Below, piece by piece: positions 33,500 through 41,809 of a DNA stretch of 64,000 nucleotides (positions are counted from its first letter, which is position 1; each line of letters opens with the position of its first letter). Source of the stretch: Rebecca billardiae RCC1528. Its lineage: Eukaryota; Haptophyta. The translations under genes were made by a program, and so were the position numbers. The notes beneath the pieces are model-generated. The model ran no database searches. It saw nothing but the letters and a program-made list of their open reading frames with translations, and was not told the origin of the DNA. Location: assembly GCA_965240325.2 (NCBI GenBank), contig OZ251243.1:372001-436000 (forward strand), given 5' to 3'.

Positions 33500-35389
33500 A
33501 TGCCTTCCAGTGCCGCATCGGCGCTGCTCGCCGAGGCAAAGGCGCGCGCAGTGAAGATACGCGCTGACGCCCCGCCAATATGCGCCAAGGCGGTGAGCAC
33601 ACTGCTCGCAGCGCTGCGTGCCGAGCTTCTGGACAGGGAGGAGGTGATCACGGCGCTCGTCCCTTTCGCCGCTGATTCAGTGCTGCATCTCGGTGACAAA
33701 CAGGAGATCATCGATTCGCAGGCTCTGCCGGGGCTGGTGCAGCTCGCGTCCAGCGGCACCGCCGAGGTGCAGGCGGCTGCGCTTCTCGCCATCCGGGCCC
33801 TTTCTATTTCGCGCCCGGAGGACCATGAGTACGCGATGCGCTTCGAGCTCCAGGACAATGGCGTCATCCCGCTGCTCGTGTCGCTGCTGCGGTCGCAGGA
33901 CGAGGGCGTGCAGCACCCGGCTGCTGGCGCGTTGTGCATTCTTGCAGATGATCCGCACCATGCGATCATTGAGTCGGGCGCGATCCCGCCGCTCGTGTCG
34001 CTGCTCCGATCTCCAAACGAGGACGTGCAGGTTTCGGCGGCATTGGCCCTACACGAAGCGGTCGACAGTCTACCACTCGAGGATGGCCCGGCGGAGATGT
34101 GTGAAGCGCTCGTGGAAGCGGGCGCGATCCCGGCGCTCGTGACACTGCTGGGGGATCCTCGCGTGTGCTTGCACAGGTTGGCAGCAGGCATTTTCAGCGA
34201 GACGGCCCATGAGGAGTTGGTGCGTGCGCAGCTCATCGAGGCGGGCGGCATCCAGCCGCTCGTGGCGCTACTCGGCTCTGCAGATGCTTACGTGCAGTAC
34301 GCTGCAGCAAGTGCAGTCCGCATGTGTGCCAGTGACTCTGAAGCGACATGCCGCTCGATCGTGAGCCACGGGCTCTGTGACCGCCTCGTGCCCCTGCTGC
34401 TGCGCGTGCGCGATGGCTCTGCGCACGTGTGGAAATTTGCTGTGCAAGCGCTGGCGCAAATCATTGAGCAGCCCGGCGCGCACCGAGCAGACATTGCACG
34501 TGCGCCTGGGCTGGTCAGCGCGCTGCAGCACGCGCTGCACAGCTGCGACGTGCTCATCGCAGACGATCCTCCTGGTGGAGGGGCGGCAATTTCACGCGCG
34601 CAACAATTTGCGCTGCGCGCTCTCAAGGGCCTGCTATGCTGCGACGACGACGATCTGCTGCACCTCGCGTGCGCCTCCGCAGGGAAGGCGCACACACAGC
34701 TCGCCGACAGCGAGGCTGAGCTGCGCCGCTCGCACGCGCGGCTGTGCTCGCTGGGCGACGCGGTGGGCGAGCCCTCGCGGCAGCACGACGTGGTGCTGCG
34801 GTGCGCGGACGGCACCGAGCTGGGCGCGAGCCGGCTGCTGCTGGCGCAGCACTCGCAGTACTACGAGCGGCAGCTGGGCGGCGGACTGGCGGAGGGCAGC
34901 CAGCGCGAGCTGGCCGCTGACCCTGACTTCAGCTCGGCAGCGCACGAGGCGCTGCTGCGCCAGCTGCACTCGGCGGGCGTGGCGCCGCTGCCGGACGAGA
35001 CGTCCGTGCTGCTCGAGCTGGCCCGGCTGGCGTGCAAGCTGCTGCCACCGCCACCACCCGAGGGCTCGGAGGCGCCCGCTGCCGATGCGGCCGGTGACGT
35101 GCTGGTGGACGTCGCACTTCGGTGCGAGGACGCGCTGCTTGCCGGCCTGGACGTGGACAACTGCCTCGACCTGCTGCGGCACGCCAAGGCGATGGGCGGG
35201 TGTCCGCGGCTCACAGAGGCCGTGCGCGCGCTCGCCAGGGAGCAGGTCGAAACACTCACGAAGCAGGAGAGGTGGGCTTCGTTCAAGCGAGAGGACCCCG
35301 CCGAGGCGCTCGAGCTGATGGAGACGCTGGCGTTGGACATGGCCAACCCTGGCCGCATGCCGTCCAGCAAGCGCAAGCGGCGATCATGA
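33500..35389 (+). CDS. ARM-repeat BTB protein, paralogue B
   Basis: 629 residues, same domain order and length as paralogue A. The BTB half and C-terminus (from about residue 400) are almost identical to A, differing at a handful of sites. In contrast about 24 residues near 100-125 are replaced (RALSISRPEDHEYAMRFELQ here against CVLSSMRSGDDVCGIRAGFE in A). Three small in-frame indels balance out to equal length. Both copies lack stops or frameshifts, so both appear functional. Probable role as for A: substrate adaptor with a changed recognition surface. Confidence 0.88.
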   Translation: MPSSAASALLAEAKARAVKIRADAPPICAKAVSTLLAALRAELLDREEVITALVPFAADSVLHLGDKQEIIDSQALPGLVQLASSGTAEVQAAALLAIRALSISRPEDHEYAMRFELQDNGVIPLLVSLLRSQDEGVQHPAAGALCILADDPHHAIIESGAIPPLVSLLRSPNEDVQVSAALALHEAVDSLPLEDGPAEMCEALVEAGAIPALVTLLGDPRVCLHRLAAGIFSETAHEELVRAQLIEAGGIQPLVALLGSADAYVQYAAASAVRMCASDSEATCRSIVSHGLCDRLVPLLLRVRDGSAHVWKFAVQALAQIIEQPGAHRADIARAPGLVSALQHALHSCDVLIADDPPGGGAAISRAQQFALRALKGLLCCDDDDLLHLACASAGKAHTQLADSEAELRRSHARLCSLGDAVGEPSRQHDVVLRCADGTELGASRLLLAQHSQYYERQLGGGLAEGSQRELAADPDFSSAAHEALLRQLHSAGVAPLPDETSVLLELARLACKLLPPPPPEGSEAPAADAAGDVLVDVALRCEDALLAGLDVDNCLDLLRHAKAMGGCPRLTEAVRALAREQVETLTKQERWASFKREDPAEALELMETLALDMANPGRMPSSKRKRRS

Positions 35390-35860
35390 GGCCCTTCCCC
35401 AGCCGAGGCCACATCATCGTCGATTCATTCCCCTCTTCTCGGGGAATCGGCAGGTGAGTGGCGCGTTGCCGCACCTCATCGAGGCGGCCATTGCAGCAAG
35501 AACGGCCGCCCCACGCTCGGACGCACGCGCTCGAGACTCGAGAGCGCGCTCTGACACCACCCGGGGAGGGTGCTTCGGTGCTGCACCTGGATTGTGTACA
35601 TCTTCACCTCGGCCCGCGCGCGCACGTCTTAGTGCCGCCGCCCGACTGGATCCTCATCATGTGACAAGCCATTCTCAGCCACCTCGAGAGTGCCGCACTG
35701 CACTACTGCAGCCGCGCCAAACACCTGCCTGCGCTGTGTTAATATTTGCCGAGGACGCGATGAATTTTTATTTTTTAAAAGCAGCAGTGCGGCTGAGCAA
35801 AGAAATAAATTTGGGCTGAGCAGCGGGAACTCGTGCAGCAAGCAAACTGCCGCCGCATCC
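35390..35860. other. Intergenic with second copy of a dispersed repeat
   Basis: About 35452-35743 matches 9430-9612 with an extra ~100 bp segment inside. It ends in an AT-rich tract (35757-35815) before the next gene. Confidence 0.65.
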
Positions 35861-37639
35861 ATGGCGTCCTCGGACGTCGGCGGGCGCCGCGGGCGAAAGT
35901 TGAGCGCCCGCGGCGCGCTGGCGTGCGCGCTGCTCGGCGGCGGCACCGCGCTCGCGGCGCTGCTCGTCGCCGGCGCGCGCGCGTGCTGCCCGGCCCTCTC
36001 CGCCCGCGTGCTCGGCGCGACGCTCGGCTTCGACCCGTGGGCGCAGCACCCGACGCCGGCGTGTGTGCGCGTCGTGATCCGGAACGAGCTGGGCGTGGAC
36101 GCGGTGCTGTGGCACCGCGCGCTCGAGGCGTCGTGGGACGGGGTGTACCTGGACGCGAGGCTGGCCAGGCCGCTCGTCGGCTCCGACCACGACTGCCGCC
36201 TGCACGCGCCGTACGGCCGGTGCGACCTCGGGCCCGCGGGCACGCTCGCGATGTTCTTTGAGCTGCCGCGCCGCCGGCCGAGCCTCACGCTGTACATGGG
36301 CGTGAGCTCGGCGTTCATGGCGGGCGGGACGGTGTGGCTGCAGCCCCGCCCGCGTGGCGAGCGCGTGCAGCCCACGGCGAGCGGGCCGCAGCTGCAGTCC
36401 GTCATCGCCTACAGCGCGTGCGTGCAGGTGCGCGCCAGCGTCGCGCCGCACGCGCGCGCGGGGTGCTTAGTGCGGCGCGGGCGGCGCTCAGGCCGCGCGC
36501 GCGCACGGCCCCGCCCGACCCCGCGCCGCATCCCTCGCGGCAGCCGGTGCCCGGCGCGTGCGCCGCCGGCATCGGCTTCGAGCTCGACCTGACGCGCGGC
36601 TTCTCGGCCGGCCTCGCCGCGCGCTTCGAGCCTGACGCGCGCGCGGCGGCGCGGCACGGCGGGCGGCCGAGCAGGGCGGCGGCGGCTGCCGGGTCGCAGG
36701 CCGAGCGCGCGGGCGCGGAGGCGCGGTGCACGCCCGCCCGCTTCGAGGGCGACGAGCTCCTGGTGCGTGTGCGCGGCGCGTTGCGCGGCGCGCGCGCTAC
36801 TCGGCCGCGCCGTGCGACGGTGCCGACACCGCCCGCGCCACCGCGCGCGCCCACGGCTCCGTGCGCGGCCGCCCGCCCGCGAGATTCAGATCTCGCGCAC
36901 GCCGTACGGCCATGCCGCCGTGCTCTCAGATGGCAGTACGCACCCCGTGGACGGGTGCGAGTGCCCCGCGCTTCGGCCGGACGCGCGGCGCCGGCCGTGG
37001 GAGGCGGCGCCGGCGTTCAACGCGTCGGACCCGCGCTGCGCGGCGGCGGCGTGCCTCGCCAGCTGCCCCGAGCCCATCGCGGCCAGCGCGTGCGGCCAGC
37101 ACGCGTGCCGCGGCTGGAACGCGGCGCACTCCTACACGGACCGGCGCGGGTATTGCGGCTGGCTGCAGCACGAGCGATGCGCGGGCAGGTGCTGGGCGCT
37201 GGACGACCTGCTCTGCGTGGACGGCGCGTGTGGCTGGGGCGCGAGGCGCGACGGCAGCCGACCGAGCTCGTGCGCCGACGCGGACGCGGCGGTGGCGCTC
37301 GCGCAGGACCGAGCTGAGGCGGCGCGTGCATACAGCTGCGGCACTTGGCACGCTCCGCACGGCTGGCCGGCGGCGCGCGCGGCGGGTGCGTCGGCGGGGA
37401 GCGGCGGCGCGGGCAGCGTTGGCCGGTGGTGGCCGACGCAGGCGAGCGCGGGGTGCGTGCCCAAGCCGGCGGCGTCGCCGAGCAGCGCGTGGCGCGCGCC
37501 GCTCGCGCCCGGCACGCTCACGCTCGAGTTCCGGCCGGTGCCGTGGCTGCCAGCGGTGGGGGAAGGCGGGAGCAGCAGTGCTGCACAGGCCGGGCGCATG
37601 CGGAGCGAGCGCCTTCGCGACAGGCCGGGGTGGCGCTGA
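35861..37639 (+). CDS. Membrane-anchored Cys-rich extracellular protein, unknown family
   Basis: Exons 35861-36427, 36544-36762 and 36890-37639 give 511 residues; all junctions are phase 0 and use GTGCG donors and CAG acceptors. After a short basic N-terminus comes a transmembrane segment at about 16-42 (GALACALLGGGTALAALLVAGA), giving a type II-like anchor. The next ~190 residues contain CVRVVIRNELGVDAVLWHRALE and match no family I know. Exon 3 has a Cys-rich block of about 14 Cys (RCAAAACLASC, CGQHACRGW, RCAGRCWALDDLLC) typical of disulphide-bonded secreted domains. Exon borders are inferred from frame and splice motifs only; the acceptor of exon 3 is the least certain. Confidence 0.6.
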
Positions 37640-38123
37640 GGCTCGTTTGGCGCTCGTTCCTTGGCGCCATGGGTGCTGCTCCGCGGGCTCCGGCCATCGT
37701 GCCAGTGCCTGCCTCCGCTCTCGTGACCAGGGGAGGCTGGGGAGGCGCCCGGGCTGGTTGCTCAGGAGGCCGGTCTTTGAATAAGCAAGGGAGGTCCGGG
37801 CCAATTCTATGATTTAAAGACACAGGCACGAGGGCGCAGCTCTCCTGATTCGTCTGTCGAAGTACTGAATGGAGTTAATGGAGGATGTCGGAGCGCGTTG
37901 GCCGCGGGTGAGGGAGTCGTCGTAACCGATGCTGATCACACGGTCACTGAGGTAGTAGGCGCCCGGGGATGCCGCTGTTTTGCAGTCGTCGTCGGCCTTG
38001 GTCATCATGTAGTTGCCCGTGTCGTCGTCGTCCGAGGCTGTTCAAGTTGATGCCGTAGTGCAGGTAGTGGATGTGGTCGCCCGGGCCGGTGTGCGCGGCC
38101 TAGTGGCCTTGCCGAGTTGAGGG

Positions 38124-38245
38124 AGTAGTCGCCCTTGCCGTTGAGGAAGTCGTCGTCCTTGCCGTTGAGGAAGTCGTCGCCCTGGCCGCAGAGGAAGTCG
38201 TCGCCCTTGCCGTTGAGGAAGTCGTCGTCCTGGCCGCTGAGGGTG
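38124..38245 (-). repeat. 24 bp minisatellite with octapeptide coding potential
   Basis: Five direct units of about 24 bp. The minus strand reads DDFLNGKG-type octapeptides in a short frame (38005-38259, first residues MGSAGTLSGQ). The frame differs from that of the neighbouring orphan gene, which stops at 38296 just upstream. Whether it is translated is unclear. Confidence 0.75.
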
Positions 38246-38295
38246 CCTGCGCTGCCCAACCGGGCGCGTCTGGCGCGCCAGCGCCGCGCGCGGCT

Positions 38296-39399
38296 CTACG
38301 CCAGCGACTGCGGCGCGGCGGCAGCCAGGTCACGGGGGGGGTCGCCGAGGGACGCGGTGCGAGCCTGCTTGGCCGGCTTGGCGTCGCTCCCGCCAGCGGA
38401 GGAGGGCCCATCCTCCTCCGCCGGCGTGGACGGCTCGGTCGCCGCGCGCTTGCCGGCTGCCGCGGCGCCGGGGGGCAGGACCAGGCGGTAGTTGGACTCC
38501 CCGAGCGCCGGCCTGGCCTGTTGCACCTCGGGCCCGTCCGACGGCGCGGCCGCGGTTGGTGGCTGGGGTGGCGGGATGGCATCGTCCGAACCCTCCCCCT
38601 CGGGCTCCTCCGCCTCCGGGCCGGCGGGGTCCGCCGCCTGTTGGTCGGCCGGCTGAGGAGCAGGGCGGCGCGCAGCGGCGGGCGGCGCGGGCGGCACAGG
38701 CGGCGCGGGCGGCACGCCCCACAGGTTGTGTGGGACGCGGGCGGCGCCGGCGATGCGGCGGCTCGGCTTGAGCGGCGCGAAGAAGATGGGGTGCTCGGGG
38801 TCGATGGGCATGAAACGCAGGCGGAGGAAGATCAGGTTCACACCGCCGGAGTAGATGTTGGTCTCGACGTGCTCACCGTTGGTCACGTACTTGTTGATGT
38901 CGGGCACGATCTGCTCGTAGAGGGCCCTGTGAAACTGCACGAGCGTCATCGTGGGGCTAACCGGGAGCGTGAGGGACACGTCCTTCGCCTGGGTTGCGAG
39001 GTCGGCCGCCGACAGCGCGAGCATCTCCTGCGTGAGCTCCGTGGTGCACGCCGTGAGAATGTTCGGCATGCACAGGCTGGTGGCCAGGCGGCGGCAGATG
39101 GTCATGTTCTCGAGCACCGAGCCGGTGAAGGAGAAAACGTGCTTATTGCCTTTGGGGTCCTGGGTGAGTCCTGAGAGCAGTCGCCCGCCTTGCGAGTTGG
39201 GCGCCACGTCGCTCAGGCAGCGCGCGCTCAGCTTGATCATCGTCGTGCACATCTGCTGGCCCGCATCCCGCCTGGCGGTGGGGGTGCTCGGCCGTTCCAC
39301 CTGCAGCCCGCGCTCGAAGTTGTTGGAAGAGGGGAAGAAGCTCAAGGCGCTCCTGCTGTTGAGACGGTCGCGGAAAAAGCCGTGCTGGTAAGGGGGCAT
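38296..39399 (-). CDS. Orphan protein carried by the transposon
   Basis: 367 residues from ATG 39399 (MPPYQHGFFRDRLN); ATG 39495 in the same frame would add 32 residues. The first ~245 residues look globular and are less Ala/Gly-biased than neighbouring proteins, with segments such as SFTGSVLENMTICRRLATSLCMP and LVQFHRALYEQIVPDINKYV. The C-terminal ~120 residues are Pro/Ala/Glu-rich and probably disordered, with KPAKQARTASLGDP near the end. No DDE, integrase, zinc-finger or helicase motif is seen. It could be a diverged transposition protein or cargo. Lower GC than the host genes fits foreign origin. Confidence 0.55.
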   Translation of the reverse strand: MPPYQHGFFRDRLNSRSALSFFPSSNNFERGLQVERPSTPTARRDAGQQMCTTMIKLSARCLSDVAPNSQGGRLLSGLTQDPKGNKHVFSFTGSVLENMTICRRLATSLCMPNILTACTTELTQEMLALSAADLATQAKDVSLTLPVSPTMTLVQFHRALYEQIVPDINKYVTNGEHVETNIYSGGVNLIFLRLRFMPIDPEHPIFFAPLKPSRRIAGAARVPHNLWGVPPAPPVPPAPPAAARRPAPQPADQQAADPAGPEAEEPEGEGSDDAIPPPQPPTAAAPSDGPEVQQARPALGESNYRLVLPPGAAAAGKRAATEPSTPAEEDGPSSAGGSDAKPAKQARTASLGDPPRDLAAAAPQSLA

Positions 39400-40020
39400 G
39401 GTGGCCGGTGTGGCGGGCGCGGGGCTGCGGAGGGCCGGGGGGCGGGTGCGGAAGCACTGCGGTGCGAGCGAGGTCGGTGCTGGTGCCAAAGGCATTTCGG
39501 CGCGCGGGGTTGAAATCAAATTTCAAAACCCAGGTCCGGAGTGGCCCCGCCGGTCCCCCGGACCACGGCGGCCCGTCGTGCGTTTCGGGGGGAGAGGGGT
39601 TTGTCGCGAAACGGGCAGGATGGGGAAAAGGGGGGGGGGGGGGGGGGGGGGGGCTCGCGGCCGCCGCGGGGAGGCCGGGACGGGCGCGGTCTCCACCTGA
39701 GGGCCGGGCGCTGCTCAGGAAGGAGGGCGGCCCACACTCCGCGTGTCGCTCCCCAGTGCCTCCGCACAGGCACACCGCAGGTGTTCGCCGTCGTGTCGGG
39801 ATGAGCATGCGCTTGGCGTCCGCACCCGGGGCCAGTCCTTTCATGGTCAGCAAGCAGGCGGGGGGGGGGCGTGCGTGTGCAAGCGCGGGTGGATATGTCG
39901 TGTCTGCGATATGCGGAGTGTTGGATGCGGGTTGCGCCGGTGCCCCAGGGCACCGGTGAGTGTGTAGCTGTTTCGGGCACGCCTCGCGAACGCGAGGCGC
40001 TGGAAGACATGGCCACTCGT

Positions 40021-41105
40021 CGGGCCGGGAGCTCCCAGCGAGCGGCCAGCGCGACATCACTCCGAACTTTTCCCTGAGCGCCGGGCGGCGGCGGCGAGGG
40101 CGAGTGCTCCCCTGGCGGGGCGCGCACGGGGCACGGCGCAGCGGGCGCGGATGTGCCCGCAGAGCCGGCGCGTGCGGACGGGCTGTTGCGGGAGAGCATC
40201 TGGCGACCTCCTGCGCCGCGCGTCTTGCGCCACGCCTCTTTCGCCTCGGCTCGGGGCAGCGCGCACGTGCGCGCCGCCTCAAGGCCAGCCTTGCCGCGCC
40301 GCAGCCGGCCGCACGCGCGCCGTGCGCGGCGCGGTCGGGAAGGAACGGGCGCTGCTGCCGGGCGAGATGGCGACACCATACGCGCACGCCATGCCGCCCC
40401 GCCACGCCTTGACGACCGTGTCGTCGGTCCGTTTGCATGCCTCTTTGACTTGTCACAAATGGCGTGCACGGCCTCGCGGTCGTGACCCTTGTCGGGACGA
40501 TCATTGAGACGCAGAACAGTGCCAGACGGGCGCGCGGGCTACTCCAGTGCGTGGATGTTCATCACTGCGTGGTCATGTAGAAGTGCGGAATGCGACGCTT
40601 TCCTCGCGCTGGTGCTCTTTCATCATCTTCTTCGAGCTCAGGTCTGGCTTGGCACTGATTCAAGCGATCAGCACTCGTCAACAGCTGTGCAGATCTATTG
40701 CCGTGCCCTGTCGCGGCATCGCGGGGCGGCATGGCGTGCGCGTATGGTGTCGCCATCTCGCCCGGCAGCAGCGCCCGTTCCTTCCCGACCGCGCCGCGCA
40801 CGGCGCGCGTGCGGCCGGCTGCGGCGCGGCAAGGCTGGCCTTGAGGCGGCGCGCACGTGCGCGCTGCCCCGAGCCGAGGCGAAAGAGGCGTGGCGCAAGA
40901 CGCGCGGCGCAGGAGGTCGCCAGATGCTCTCCCGCAACAGCCCGTCCGCACGCGCCGGCTCTGCGGGCACATCCGCGCCCGCTGCGCCGTGCCCCGTGCG
41001 CGCCCCGCCAGCGGAGCACTCGCCCTCGCCGCCGCCGCCGCCCGGCGCTCAGGGAAAACTTCGGAGTGATGTCGCGCTGGCCGCTCGCTGGGAGCTCCCG
41101 GCCCG
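40021..41105. repeat. Long inverted repeat, ~385 bp arms
   Basis: Left arm 40021-40402 and right arm 40721-41105 are near-perfect reverse complements (small indels such as one GCC triplet), separated by a 318 bp spacer. The right arm runs into the transposon's right TIR. RNA read through this region would fold into a ~385 bp duplex. Frames in the arms are mirror images and not considered genes. Confidence 0.92.
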
Positions 41106-41123
41106 GACCTCCCTTGGAATAAG

Positions 41124-41809
41124 CGACCTTTGTTGATCCTTGGTTGACCGCATGAAAGCGGCGGTATCTTGGACGGCCTCTTAGTCGGCAGTGCCGTCGG
41201 CACCACTCGCAAGAGTTCTCCCTGGCGCCCGGCACACACGGGGGGACTCGTAATCCGAATTATTGAATAAGCGGCACCACAAGGATGGGGGTACCATATT
41301 ACGCTTTGAACGGTTCCCCTCCCCGAAGCAGCACGTCAATAACCGCGTTTCGTTGCTCCAGTCAAGGGGGTTCAATCTCCAGTGCAGAACGCGCATCTCC
41401 TGCCCAGGACCGGGAGGTTGCGAAACAGGTGGCACGAATCAGCAAGAGAATCTTTCCGGCTAGGGTGGGCGACAGATATGAGGAATCTTTCCCCCCTTCG
41501 CAACCTTCGCTGCGGGGACGTTCCCGCCGAGTTGGCCTCCCAATTCTCATGTTAGAGTTTCTGCAACTGAATGCTCGAGGTCATAATTCAAGTGTTGTGG
41601 ATGCACCCAGGGGAATTCGTCACACCGCGCATAAACGGGCGCGGAGGGGCGGGGCCTCCACCAATCACGGCGCGGCAGAGGAATCAACTCGCGCACCCCA
41701 ACGAGCAGATGCGACAGCCGTCGTCGGGGACTCAGCCGCGCGGCCGCACCTTCGCCAGCACAGCGGCACCTCAGGCCGCGCACCTGACTTGCGTCGTGCG
41801 CGAGTTCAC
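41124..41809. other. Intergenic upstream of the AMPK-beta gene
   Basis: The AMPK-beta frame stays open back to an ATG at 41285, but that part lacks protein-like features, so it is treated as 5' region. No other gene seen. Confidence 0.5.

Larger units (their letters stand above)
37779..41123 (+). mobile_element. DNA transposon with 17 bp TIRs and 7 bp target duplication
   Basis: The element is 37786-41116 (3331 bp). Its ends are perfect 17 bp inverted repeats: CAAGGGAGGTCCGGGCC at 37786-37802 and GGCCCGGACCTCCCTTG at 41100-41116. It is flanked by the direct repeat GAATAAG at 37779-37785 and 41117-41123. Inside are one orphan gene (minus strand), a 24 bp minisatellite, a 24-base G run and a ~385 bp inverted repeat next to the right end. 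The TIR start CAAGG fits the hAT pattern YARNG, but hAT makes 8 bp duplications; no DDE transposase was recognised. It may be a non-autonomous element carrying cargo. Perfect TIRs and target duplication suggest recent insertion. Confidence 0.85.

Noticed and set aside
29991-37862. The inverted 58 bp blocks as TIRs of an 8 kb element including the ARM-BTB genes
   Set aside because: No matching target duplication flanks them, while the right-hand block belongs to the 3.3 kb transposon with its own clean ends.
40153-41136. Plus- and minus-strand frames of 90-215 residues in the long inverted repeat
   Set aside because: They are reverse-complement reflections of the two arms with shadow-type composition.
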